Positions 35,502 to 44,004 of a stretch of 64,000 bases of DNA are shown here, piece after piece. The stretch lies in assembly GCF_003991425.1 (NCBI RefSeq), contig NZ_CP034346.1, positions 5,121,501 to 5,185,500 on the forward strand, read 5' to 3'. A program made the translations under genes and the position numbers. The notes beneath the pieces were generated by a model, which saw nothing but the letters and a program-made list of their open reading frames with translations, ran no database searches and was not told the DNA's origin. Positions within the stretch are counted from its first letter, which is position 1. Every line of letters begins with the position of its first letter. Origin of the DNA: Paenibacillus lutimineralis. GTDB lineage: Bacteria > Bacillota > Bacilli > Paenibacillales > Paenibacillaceae.

Positions 35502-36446
35502 TTATGACATCAGCATTAAGCGCCCCGCCTGATAGGCTGTATTAAAGAAGGCCGGACGTTCATAAGGATGTGTATTCGGCAGATGCAAGGAGACAAGCAA
35601 TTGTCCCTCAAAGGTTCGGAACAGCATGCCATGACCGCCGTTCTTCTCGAACAGCTGCTCACGCTCTTGAACCCATGGCCCTGTAATGCTGCCGCTCTCA
35701 GATCGGGCTATTCCGATTGCGTAGCCGTCCTTACCGTGGCTGGACCAGATCATCAGCAGCTTGCCGTCAGGTGCTTGATAAAGGAAGGGACCGTCGGTTA
35801 CAAAGTTCCCAGACCCTTCTTCCTCCACTGGCCAATGTGCATCGGCAGCCCGGAACAAGACGAGCGGATCACTTGCTGGCTCAGACAAATCCGCCGCAAG
35901 TCGCATCGCACACATCTCGCCATTTCCCACCTGCGTCCATTCATGGCAGAAGATCATCCACGGATCACCATACTCATCCGTGTACAGTGTACCGTCAAGG
36001 CATTCCCAATTCGCCGGCGTAACCGGCCCTTCCCCCATAGGCACAAATGGCCCTAGCGGAGCATCCGCTTTTAGAATCTGAGTCCCCCGGCATTTGCCCT
36101 CAGCTTTAAAGCTGGCGAACATATAATATCCGCCCTCATAATAATGCACCTCTGGCGCCCAGAAATGATGGTCCGCCCAGAAGCCCTCAGGCTTCCGAAA
36201 TACTGGGAACGGGCCTTCCCAATGGTGCAAGTCGCGGCTGCGGTAACCGTCAAAGCCAATAGCAGCGCCGCCCCATGAAGTCACACCCATCGTTCCGTAC
36301 ATGTAACAAAAACCAGCGTCTTTATCGACATATACGAACGGATCACGGATGTGTATATCGCCAAGCTGCAGTAGCTTCTCTTGCGCTTCCTGATACGGCA
36401 AGCCTCCCGGCTGCATAGCATCCTGCTTCATCATATCTCGATTCAA
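35502..36446 (-). CDS. GH43 family glycoside hydrolase (arabinosidase/xylosidase-like)
   Basis: 314-aa five-bladed beta-propeller enzyme without signal peptide. IRDPF near residue 33 carries the catalytic base Asp35; CLDGTLYTD near 149 the pKa-modulating Asp151; and FCHEW the probable acid Glu169; FWAPEVHYY is a typical GH43 stretch. It would remove arabinose or xylose side chains from imported oligosaccharides. The start is uncertain: TTG 36446 behind GGGG, or ATG four codons later. It is 12 bases after the upstream GH28 stop. Confidence 0.88.
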   Translation of the reverse strand: MNRDMMKQDAMQPGGLPYQEAQEKLLQLGDIHIRDPFVYVDKDAGFCYMYGTMGVTSWGGAAIGFDGYRSRDLHHWEGPFPVFRKPEGFWADHHFWAPEVHYYEGGYYMFASFKAEGKCRGTQILKADAPLGPFVPMGEGPVTPANWECLDGTLYTDEYGDPWMIFCHEWTQVGNGEMCAMRLAADLSEPASDPLVLFRAADAHWPVEEEGSGNFVTDGPFLYQAPDGKLLMIWSSHGKDGYAIGIARSESGSITGPWVQEREQLFEKNGGHGMLFRTFEGQLLVSLHLPNTHPYERPAFFNTAYQAGRLMLMS

Positions 36447-36458
36447 CCTACCCGCCCC

Positions 36459-37991
36459 CTACTTCACTTCGATATTCTTAGCATAATCGTTCACGGTAAA
36501 TAAAGGATCGTCTTTCTTCAGCTTCTCGCCGTTTACTCTTATATTCTCAAACCGGACATTTGAGATCAGCCGATCCTTGCTCCAGCCCTCAAGTTTAATT
36601 TCATTAGAACCGTCAGAATAGGATTCGATATTCCGATATGTGATGCCGCTGATCTGTCCAGGCCAAGCCCAGTTACCCTGCAGCGCACCGAAATAGAACG
36701 TATCTCTCATCTGGATATTGATTAAGCGCTTCGCCTTTTCAACCCGGATATTCTCAAATGTTATTTCACTGATCTCCGTCCCATGCAGCGCAAATATGTT
36801 GATGGCCGACCGGTCCGGCAATACATCAGGGTGATCCCGATCATCATAATTGTGCAAAATATCGATATTACTGAAGGTGATAGTCCTGAAATAAGGCGCT
36901 ACGGTCTCTGCACCAATACCAATCGCATTATTCGCATCCGCCCAAAGTTGGGCATTTTTGTACGTAATATTGTAGACAGGCAGTGCATCCTTCGGCTCCT
37001 CATGGGACAATCCCTTAATAGCTACCGCATCATCAGCGGAATGAACAAAGGACCCGTCGAACACAATGTCATGGCTGCTGTTAATGTTAAATCCGTCACT
37101 GCTTGCAAACCGCGGACTTACCGCCTTATAGTTAGTCACCTCTATATTGCTGCTGCCGTGCATCGCCGCTGTCCAACTGCTGGCATCCCGGTTGACAATA
37201 ATATCCCGAACGACAGAATCCGTTACAAAGCCTAAAGTCAGAGCTATATCATCATATTCATCATTGGAATGGTAATCATTAAGCAGTATGCCTCTGCCGC
37301 GGATCGTAATGTTGCTGGCCTGATCCGCCCGTACTCTGCCACGCACCACAGCTCCACCGCTAATATAGAGCGTCTGACCCGATTGCAGCATCAGCGGCGG
37401 TTCACCGTAATCTCCCAGATCATAAAAGCCCGGTTCAAAAAATATGACATTCGGATCATTCTTATCAGGGATATCCTCTTCCGGCTTCTGCGCGAACAAG
37501 TGCAGCACCTTCCCCTGATAATCGCCGTTGAGGACAAGCGTAACTGGAACCTGTCTATTTAATTCAAAGCGAATGGTATTCCCTTCACGTTCTCCCTCAA
37601 TTCCTAATGATCTTGGAATAATCTCAAAGCTCTCGAATGGAAAATCCGGTGTAATCGCCATTTTACTGCGGCCCGGCATGTCAAAGTAACCGTAAGAAAT
37701 CGGCTCATTCCAGCTATTAAGACCCGCGTTATACAAATCTATCTCCTGCTCTCCGGCAATAACTTTGAAATCATAGGAGCGATAATTAGCGGGTAGGTCC
37801 TCAGGTGCTTTATAGTTGATAATCGGCTGGTCCTCCTTCAGTTCAGGAGGCAGGAGCGCCTGCTGTCCCTTAACGCCTGCTGAAGAACAGCCCGAGATCA
37901 TAGCTGTTAATAGACCGATCAACAGAAGTACAGTCACCACACTGCTACCGTGAGCTTGTGGACAGAATACCGCTGGCTTCTTATTTCCCAT
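36459..37991 (-). CDS. GH28-like glycoside hydrolase lipoprotein
   Basis: 510 aa. An N-terminal signal with lipobox ISGC (Cys35) anchors it outside the membrane. The body is a right-handed beta-helix with SSDGFNI at 297-303 and SADDAVAIKG at 318-327 in the GH28 catalytic positions, and NVIFFEPGFYDLG near 181, a pattern also seen in GH28/GH49-like enzymes. GAGGTG lies 7 bases before the ATG. It could trim pectin at the cell surface for the adjoining importer. The second GH28 of this operon lacks the signal, giving an outside/inside pair. Confidence 0.85.
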   Translation of the reverse strand: MGNKKPAVFCPQAHGSSVVTVLLLIGLLTAMISGCSSAGVKGQQALLPPELKEDQPIINYKAPEDLPANYRSYDFKVIAGEQEIDLYNAGLNSWNEPISYGYFDMPGRSKMAITPDFPFESFEIIPRSLGIEGEREGNTIRFELNRQVPVTLVLNGDYQGKVLHLFAQKPEEDIPDKNDPNVIFFEPGFYDLGDYGEPPLMLQSGQTLYISGGAVVRGRVRADQASNITIRGRGILLNDYHSNDEYDDIALTLGFVTDSVVRDIIVNRDASSWTAAMHGSSNIEVTNYKAVSPRFASSDGFNINSSHDIVFDGSFVHSADDAVAIKGLSHEEPKDALPVYNITYKNAQLWADANNAIGIGAETVAPYFRTITFSNIDILHNYDDRDHPDVLPDRSAINIFALHGTEISEITFENIRVEKAKRLINIQMRDTFYFGALQGNWAWPGQISGITYRNIESYSDGSNEIKLEGWSKDRLISNVRFENIRVNGEKLKKDDPLFTVNDYAKNIEVK

Positions 37992-38046
37992 GACATGTCA
38001 CCTCTCAGCCTTCAATTTCTTTTTACCAGTCAGCCCTTATAGGCAT

Positions 38047-38889
38047 TTAGCCTTTTACAGCAGAGGCTACTACTCCTTCTACCAAATAACGCTGGCCGAT
38101 AAAGAAAACAACAATAATAGGCAGCACGAACATGACCAATCCAGCGCTCTGTACCTGCGTCATTGTAATATCCTTCTGTCCCGGGAAGACATAACCGATC
38201 GAGAACAATGCGGTGGCCAGCGGATATTTATTGTCCTGCAGGAACATAAACGGTGTAATATAGTCATTCCCCCATGCGCCGTTGAAAGCCAGGATCGATA
38301 CGGTCGCAACTACAGGTAAAGAGATCGGCAGGAATATATTCCAGAAAATACGGAATGTCGTGCACCCGTCAATTCTGGCCGCCTCCTCCAGATCACGCGG
38401 AAAACCCGCGAAGAACTGGCGGTATAAGAAAATGCTGAATGCACTACCGCCCAGGCCCCAGAAGAACCAAGGCCAAAATGTATTAACAAGACCTAGCTTG
38501 AAAAAGATGACGTAGGTCGGAATTTGAGTAACGATCCCCGGCAGCATCATCGTAGATAGCATGAGTAGGAACAGTACATTTTTGCCGGGTCCTCTTAATC
38601 TGGCGAAGCCATAGCCGACGAACGCGCTGGTTACTGTAGGAATAATGACCGAGAAGGCCGTAATAATGATTGAGTTCTTCGCATATCCCCAATAATCGAT
38701 AAATGTGAGGGCATATTTATAGTTAATAAAATGCAGGCCCGTCGGCAGGAATGTTGACGCGGCTCCTACCTGCTGCAATGAATTCGTAACCAGCCAATAT
38801 AAAGGCATCACGAACAATACGGACAATGCAATGAGCAAAGCATATACCGTTATTCGGAAAGGCAGTCTCTTCATCCCCGCGTTTACCAT
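38047..38889 (-). CDS. Carbohydrate ABC transporter permease, MalG type
   Basis: 280-aa six-span permease with EAA loop (RDLEEAARIDGCTTFRIFWN) and AVKG ending. AGGAGGG lies 8 bases before the ATG, which is one base from the previous stop. Works with the MalF-type permease at 38891 and the lipoprotein at 39940. Pectin-type oligosaccharide uptake is inferred from the operon. Confidence 0.93.
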   Translation of the reverse strand: MVNAGMKRLPFRITVYALLIALSVLFVMPLYWLVTNSLQQVGAASTFLPTGLHFINYKYALTFIDYWGYAKNSIIITAFSVIIPTVTSAFVGYGFARLRGPGKNVLFLLMLSTMMLPGIVTQIPTYVIFFKLGLVNTFWPWFFWGLGGSAFSIFLYRQFFAGFPRDLEEAARIDGCTTFRIFWNIFLPISLPVVATVSILAFNGAWGNDYITPFMFLQDNKYPLATALFSIGYVFPGQKDITMTQVQSAGLVMFVLPIIVVFFIGQRYLVEGVVASAVKG

Positions 38890-38890
38890 G

Positions 38891-39859
38891 TTATTTGCCC
38901 TCCTGATCTACTTCATAAAATACCCAGAACCTGCTTGTCGTGAATACAACAATGGTTAGAATAAGAATCATTACGAACAGCACCCATAACAGCGCCAGAC
39001 CGTAGCCAAACCGGCCGTAAGCGAAGATTTGCTGAAAAGCATGCACCGAATAAACATAGTTCGGCCGAAGCGGCGTCGAGAGCAAGCTGTTCGAATTGGC
39101 CGCAAGCAGAATTGGCTGCACGAAGATCTGCAGCGAGCTGATAATGCTCATAATAAATTGGAAGAACAGCACTGGCGTCACTAAAGGAATCGTTATTTTC
39201 ACAAAACGCTGTATTGTCGTTGCTCCGTCAATCGCTGCCGCCTCATATAGATCCTTGGACACCCCCTTTAATCCTGCCAGATAGATAAGTATCCCTCCGC
39301 CAACACCCCACAGGAGCATAATAATCAGCGGATAGATCGCGTAATCGTATCCAAGCCAATCCACCGCCTCCAACCCCAGAGCTTCCAGCATCTTATTCAC
39401 AATGCCATCATCGACGAACAAGGAACGCCACATCGTCCCTACAGCGACTACGGGAATAATCGACGGAATAAAGAATAGAGTACGGTAAAAACCGATGCGC
39501 TTAATATTCTGATTCAGCAGAACAGCTAACAGAAAGCCTAATATAATCGTAGATGGCACCATAATCACCGTAAAAAATAAAGTCCTGCCCAGCGAATACA
39601 TCGCATCATTATCCGTAAAAACCTTGCGGTAATTGTCCAGACCGACAAACACCAGACGGTCCATATTGAAACCTGCATAATTGGTAAAGCTCAAATACAG
39701 GCCATATAAGAGCGGAATTAATCCGAGCACAATAAATACGATGAACCATGGAGATATGAACAAATAAAACTCTATCGCCTCTTTAAAGCTTCTTCCGCGA
39801 AACCTGCTTCGTTTGCTGTGGAAGGCAGCGTCTGTCTCATGCACAACCTGTCTGTTCAC
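38891..39859 (-). CDS. Carbohydrate ABC transporter permease, MalF type
   Basis: 322-aa six-span permease with EAA loop (KDLYEAAAIDGATTIQRFVK) and a basic N-terminal tail (KRSRFRGRSF). GTG 39859 is 7 bases after GGAGG; a TTG one codon earlier is too close. An 18-bp hairpin separates it from the binding-protein gene, so less permease than lipoprotein is expected. Confidence 0.92.
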   Translation of the reverse strand: MNRQVVHETDAAFHSKRSRFRGRSFKEAIEFYLFISPWFIVFIVLGLIPLLYGLYLSFTNYAGFNMDRLVFVGLDNYRKVFTDNDAMYSLGRTLFFTVIMVPSTIILGFLLAVLLNQNIKRIGFYRTLFFIPSIIPVVAVGTMWRSLFVDDGIVNKMLEALGLEAVDWLGYDYAIYPLIIMLLWGVGGGILIYLAGLKGVSKDLYEAAAIDGATTIQRFVKITIPLVTPVLFFQFIMSIISSLQIFVQPILLAANSNSLLSTPLRPNYVYSVHAFQQIFAYGRFGYGLALLWVLFVMILILTIVVFTTSRFWVFYEVDQEGK

Positions 39860-39891
39860 CAAAAGCCCTCCTTGCTACCGAGTTAAATTTA

Positions 39892-39930
39892 AGAAGGGCT
39901 GCCGAAAGCAGTGCTTCCGCCAACCCTTCT
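39892..39930 (-). terminator. Stem-loop between binding-protein and permease genes (partial terminator or RNA stabiliser)
   Basis: Long imperfect stem (39892-39910 with 39912-39930) closing on a one-base gap, with only a weak U stretch after it. Likely protects the lipoprotein mRNA 3' end or lets only part of transcription continue. Confidence 0.6.
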
Positions 39931-39939
39931 GTGATTCCC

Positions 39940-41352
39940 TTATGGGCTAACCAGCTGCTTGCCTTCCGTAATGAGCGTGTTCAGCTCCTCTGTCATTTTC
40001 TGAACAGCTCCGTCGACTGTGTCCTTATCGAAATATACTGGTGTAAAGTATTTATCGATAATGGAGTTCACGGCTTGATAGTTCAAATAAGGGTTATAAG
40101 GCAGACTTCCATCTGTATACTGAAGTTCATTCTGAATAAAGTCATAGTTCATCTTGTCAAACGCCGACTCCTGAGGCAGCATTTCCGTCAATGTCTTCGT
40201 ACCTGGCAAGCCATAACCTGCTTTAGCACGTTCAACGGCAGGCTCTGCTCCGAAGAACCATTCAAACACTTCCCAAGCTTCCTTTGGATGCTTCGTATTT
40301 TTATAAATAATCGCGCCTGTGCCTGCGCCTGTCGGCGAGATTCGCTTGCCACCTTCCACTACCGGAGCTGGTGCTACGCCAAAGTCATCCAGACGGTCCT
40401 TTGTTAATTCATTAGTCTTCAGGAAACCAGAGAACCAATAGCCTGCAATAATAATCGCTGCCTTGTTATCTACGAACAATTGGCCGCCCCAGTCTGTCTC
40501 CTGCTGCAATGGGCTAGGCCCGATTCCCGATTTTGCTGTATCTAACCAAAAGTTCAGCAAATCCTTCGTTCCCGGTTTATCCAGCTCAGCTTGGCTGAAA
40601 TCGGCGCTGAACATACTGCTGCCCCGCTGGAGCAATTGCAGGTTCAGCAAATCCTGATTTGCTGCGATCGTACTGTTGTAATAAGCAAGACCGTACTGTG
40701 TTGTTTTCTTGCCATTTTTTACAGTCAGCTTATTAGCAAGCTCAACCAACTCCTGCCAGGTCATCGCTTCTGTACTGCTAGGGAACGGCACTCCGGCCTC
40801 TTCAAACAACTTCTTGTTGTAATAGATCGTATAATCCGGCGACCAGTCTTTAGGGAAACCGTAGATCGCTCCCTCGCCATGCTTGCCGGAGGCAATATCA
40901 TACTTAAATTGATTCACTACCGGAAGGAAATCTTCTATGTTAAACACTTTACTGGCTTGGAAATTTTCAGTCAGATCCATCGCCATTCCTTTAAGTACAA
41001 AGCCTGGAAGCTCTGTAACGGAATTGGTACGAATAATATCCGGGCCGTTGCCCGCGGCCATCATAGCCATCAGCTTGTTATAGTCCGCCGAGACAATCTC
41101 GACCTTAATATTTGGATGCGTTTTCTCAAATTCAGCTACGAGCTCACTAGTAAATTCCGTGTCGTACATCGTATGACGGATGACCACCTGTTCCCCGCTC
41201 TTCGCCGTATCCTTCGACTCTCCGTCTGCAGCGTCACTGCCCCCGTTATTGCCCGGTGAATTAGTCCCATTACCTCCGCCGCATGCGCTCATCAACAGCA
41301 GACTTGATATTACAAGTACAGACAAGCATGCAGTCCACCAAGATCTTTTCAT
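39940..41352 (-). CDS. Extracellular sugar-binding lipoprotein (SBP family 1)
   Basis: 470 aa. ATG 41352 is 6 bases after GGGGG; the product begins MKRSWW with a hydrophobic core and lipobox MSAC (Cys24), then a Gly/Asn/Ser/Asp linker. VVIRHTMYDTEFTSELVAEFEK opens the first lobe and the body contains the aromatic-rich cleft segments of MalE-like proteins. First gene of the nine-gene operon 41352-28651; probable ligand a pectic oligosaccharide, from the GH28, GH43 and CE7 neighbours. Confidence 0.93.
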   Translation of the reverse strand: MKRSWWTACLSVLVISSLLLMSACGGGNGTNSPGNNGGSDAADGESKDTAKSGEQVVIRHTMYDTEFTSELVAEFEKTHPNIKVEIVSADYNKLMAMMAAGNGPDIIRTNSVTELPGFVLKGMAMDLTENFQASKVFNIEDFLPVVNQFKYDIASGKHGEGAIYGFPKDWSPDYTIYYNKKLFEEAGVPFPSSTEAMTWQELVELANKLTVKNGKKTTQYGLAYYNSTIAANQDLLNLQLLQRGSSMFSADFSQAELDKPGTKDLLNFWLDTAKSGIGPSPLQQETDWGGQLFVDNKAAIIIAGYWFSGFLKTNELTKDRLDDFGVAPAPVVEGGKRISPTGAGTGAIIYKNTKHPKEAWEVFEWFFGAEPAVERAKAGYGLPGTKTLTEMLPQESAFDKMNYDFIQNELQYTDGSLPYNPYLNYQAVNSIIDKYFTPVYFDKDTVDGAVQKMTEELNTLITEGKQLVSP

Positions 41353-41396
41353 TGAAATCCCCCTCGCAATCACTTCTGTTGTGTTGTACACCTCAA

Positions 41397-41425
41397 ATTA
41401 TAAAATCGATCTATACCTCCAACAA
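41397..41425 (-). promoter_or_regulatory. Promoter of the pectin-type operon
   Basis: Minus strand: -35 TTGTTG (complement of 41420-41425), 17-base spacer, consensus -10 TATAAT (complement of 41397-41402), about 45 bases before the lipoprotein start. Confidence 0.65.
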
Positions 41426-41481
41426 CGTAGTATCTTTTTTGATTCGTTCATATTTATTTGGGATTTGCCACTCCCATTAAA

Positions 41482-41525
41482 AAAGCCCGCTTCTCTCTAA
41501 CTAAATTAGAGTAGAAACGGACTTA
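41482..41525 (-). terminator. Intrinsic terminator of asd
   Basis: Imperfect stem of about 17 bp followed by U6 on the minus strand, 27 bases after the asd stop. It separates asd from the pectin-type operon. Confidence 0.8.
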
Positions 41526-41551
41526 GTAATAATATATAGCGATTCCTGGCC

Positions 41552-42637
41552 TTATTTAGGCTGGATATATCCTTCCGCTTTCAGCAACTCAGCGATTAGG
41601 ACAGCACCGCCAGCGGCGCCGCGCAAGGTATTGTGCGACAAGCCTACAAATTTAAAATCGTATAACGAATCCTCGCGCAAACGGCCGACGGATACGCCCA
41701 TACCACGCTCGATGTCACGATCCAGCTTCGTCTGCGGTCTGTTCTCTTCTTCAAAGTACGTAATGAACTGCTTCGGCGCACTTGGTAGACCAAGCTCCTG
41801 CGGACGTCCAGCAAATTGGCTCCAGCGCTTAATGATCTCTTCTTTCGAAGGTTTATTCTCAAACGAGACAAACACTGTAGCCAAGTGACCATCTGTTACA
41901 GGAACGCGAATGCATTGAGTTGTAATCAACGGCGAGCTGGCCTTAACGATTTCTCCGCCTGCAACATGACCCCAAATTCGCAGCGGCTCCTGCTCGCTCT
42001 TCTCTTCTTCCCCACCGATATACGGAATTACATTATCCAGCATATCCGGCCAATCTGTGAAGTTCTTACCTGCTCCAGAGATGGCTTGATAAGTGGAGGC
42101 AACCACTTGGGTTGGCTTGAAATCAAGCAAGGCATTCAGCGCAGGGACATAGCTTTGGATCGAACAGTTTGGCTTCACGGCGATAAATCCGGTCTTAGTA
42201 CCAAGGCGCTTTCTTTGGGCAGCGATGACCTCGATATGCTCTGGGTTAATTTCAGGAATCACCATCGGAACGTCTGGCGTCCAGCGATGAGCTGAGTTGT
42301 TGGAGATGACAGGCGTACCTGTCTTGGCATAAGCTTCTTCCAAGGCAAGAATCTCATCTTTTTTCATATCTACAGCACAAAATACAAAATCCACGTCAGC
42401 CGCAACTTCTTCTACCTTTGCAGCATCCTGTATGATAATATTTTTCACTTGTTCCGGAATGGGGCCAGCCATCTTCCATCGATTCTGGACCGACTCTTCG
42501 TAAGTTTTACCCGCTGATCTGCCGCTAGCTGCAATACTTACCACCTCAAACCATGGATGACCGTCCAACAGCTGCACAAAACGCTGCCCGACCATGCCCG
42601 TTCCTCCGATAATCCCCACTTTAAGCCTTTCTGCCAT
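41552..42637 (-). CDS. asd: Aspartate-semialdehyde dehydrogenase
   Basis: 361-aa NADP-dependent enzyme converting aspartyl phosphate to aspartate semialdehyde, the branch point for lysine/diaminopimelate, threonine and methionine. The N-terminal Rossmann motif GIIGGTGMVGQRF is at 8-20, and the active-site cysteine is Cys158 in VKPNCSIQ; VTDGHLA carries the acid/base His. The sequence type (long, AVDMKKDE, RWTPDVPMVIPEINPEH) is the archaeal/fungal-like class rather than the about 345-aa bacterial class. GGAG lies 5 bases before the ATG. Controlled by a T-box leader. A housekeeping gene set among accessory sugar clusters. Confidence 0.93.
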   Translation of the reverse strand: MAERLKVGIIGGTGMVGQRFVQLLDGHPWFEVVSIAASGRSAGKTYEESVQNRWKMAGPIPEQVKNIIIQDAAKVEEVAADVDFVFCAVDMKKDEILALEEAYAKTGTPVISNNSAHRWTPDVPMVIPEINPEHIEVIAAQRKRLGTKTGFIAVKPNCSIQSYVPALNALLDFKPTQVVASTYQAISGAGKNFTDWPDMLDNVIPYIGGEEEKSEQEPLRIWGHVAGGEIVKASSPLITTQCIRVPVTDGHLATVFVSFENKPSKEEIIKRWSQFAGRPQELGLPSAPKQFITYFEEENRPQTKLDRDIERGMGVSVGRLREDSLYDFKFVGLSHNTLRGAAGGAVLIAELLKAEGYIQPK

Positions 42638-42789
42638 GTTATCTCCATTCCTTTCCTCATTAGCTTAATATTTTGTTTATTACATCCGCCGGCGTGTTCC
42701 GAACGGTAAATCCCATCACTTTTAAACACGTACTATTAGTAGATGCTTATGCGAATCCTCTGTAACAGGTACCACAGCTTTATTATACA

Positions 42790-43076
42790 AAAAAATCTCA
42801 CCCCTAAGACTGCAGTCTCAGGGACGAGATTTGGATTCTCGCGGTACCACCCTAAATTTACCGATATGTCGCCATATCAGCCTCTTCAAGTACAGCAGAA
42901 GCGCATATACTTTAGCTCTGTAACAGGAGCTCCTGGCACACCATCTCCTGATGATCTCAGGTTTCGGAGTGCTGCTCAGAGTCTTTTTTCGGATAAGCGA
43001 TTCTTTGCTCCTTTTCAGCGTAGCGGAGCTCTCTGGAAAAGAACCAGTTTACCTACTCTTCTCTTCATCGCATTTG
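42790..43076 (-). ncRNA. T-box leader (tRNA-sensing riboswitch) upstream of asd
   Basis: Minus strand. The T-box AGGGTGGTACCGCG is exact (complement of 42840-42853), followed by a terminator hairpin (complement of 42793-42832) with U7. Stem I features are present: GATGA, an AGTA S-turn, CAGAGAG with the GCTCC..GGAGC distal hairpin and GCTGAAA loop. The 3' side of the specifier loop reads CCGAAAAAAGACTCTG (complement of about 42979-42993): AAA, or AAG in the third offset, so lysine whichever register is right. Uncharged tRNA-Lys would then allow asd expression. Confidence 0.88.
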
Positions 43077-43088
43077 GTATTACTGTTT

Positions 43089-43117
43089 ATAATATAAAAA
43101 AATCGGCCGGAGGTAAA
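43089..43117 (-). promoter_or_regulatory. Promoter of the asd T-box transcript, nested in the upstream terminator
   Basis: Minus strand: -35 TTTACC (complement of 43112-43117), 17-base spacer, -10 TATTAT (complement of 43089-43094). The spacer contains the 3' stem arm and U-run of the terminator of the maltodextrin permease operon. Confidence 0.55.
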
Positions 43118-43148
43118 CCATTTTCTATTCTTTTATTCAATCTCCGGC
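43095..43148 (-). terminator. Terminator of the MalEFG-like operon
   Basis: Seven-bp GC-rich stem (43106-43112 with 43142-43148) with a 29-base loop and U7 on the minus strand, 23 bases after the permease stop. Confidence 0.65.
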
Positions 43149-43170
43149 TCCCCGATGTTCTCAAATACCT

Positions 43171-44004
43171 CTAACCTTTGGAAGCCCCTGCAGTTAGACC
43201 TTCGACCAGATTGCGCTGAAGGAGTAGGAATAGCATCGTTATAGGTACCGCGACGAGCACGGCTCCAGCAGCGAACATCGTAAATTCGGTCGAATTCCGC
43301 TGGCTCACCATTCTGTATAAACCGACGGCCAACGTCCGCTGATCTTCCGTCCTCAACACCAGATCGGCGAAGATAAAATCGAGGAAGGCGCCGTTAAAGA
43401 TCATAAGACTCGCATAGGTCAGCATCGGCTTAGCGAGCGGGATAATGATGGAAAAGAACACTTTCAGGTGGCTGGCCCCATCGATTCGTGCCGCATCCTC
43501 CAGGCTTTTTGGGATCGTATCAAAAAAACCTTTGGCTACGAATACATTCGATATAATCGCACCCGAGCTATAGACGAGAATCAGCGCCCAATGAGAATTG
43601 AGCAGTCCCATCGTATTCAGCAGAACGTAAATAGCGATCATAGCCATGAATCCCGGAAACATCTGAAGTACAAGTAAAGTGTTCAGGGCGAATTTACGGC
43701 CCGCGAAGCGGAATCTTGAGATTGCATACGAAGTAAGCAGCAGCAGAAACGTACCGAAAAGGGTTGATAGTACCGCGACCTTCAGTGTATTCAAGAACCA
43801 CAGAGGGTATTTGGTCTTCTCGAATAAATCCCGATAATGTTCCAAAGTAAAGCTGCGTGGAAATAAAGTATCGCTGTAAAGACTGTTGCCTTCCTTTAAG
43901 GAAGACATGATTATCCATAATGCGGGAAACAAGCTTACGCAGGATAAAATGATAAGCAGCATATAGCTGATCCCAAGCTTGACCCGAGCGGACCGGCTGT
44001 TCAT
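43171..44004 (-). CDS. Maltodextrin-type ABC transporter permease, MalG type
   Basis: 277-aa six-span permease with EAA loop (KSLEDAARIDGASHLKVFFS) and ending TAGASKG, typical of the MalG/GanQ subgroup. Its ATG overlaps the MalF stop (ATGA), giving translational coupling. With the partner permease and the MalE-like lipoprotein it would import maltodextrins or cyclodextrins produced by the secreted CGTase encoded nearby. No ATPase is encoded here. Confidence 0.93.
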   Translation of the reverse strand: MNSRSARVKLGISYMLLIILSCVSLFPALWIIMSSLKEGNSLYSDTLFPRSFTLEHYRDLFEKTKYPLWFLNTLKVAVLSTLFGTFLLLLTSYAISRFRFAGRKFALNTLLVLQMFPGFMAMIAIYVLLNTMGLLNSHWALILVYSSGAIISNVFVAKGFFDTIPKSLEDAARIDGASHLKVFFSIIIPLAKPMLTYASLMIFNGAFLDFIFADLVLRTEDQRTLAVGLYRMVSQRNSTEFTMFAAGAVLVAVPITMLFLLLQRNLVEGLTAGASKG

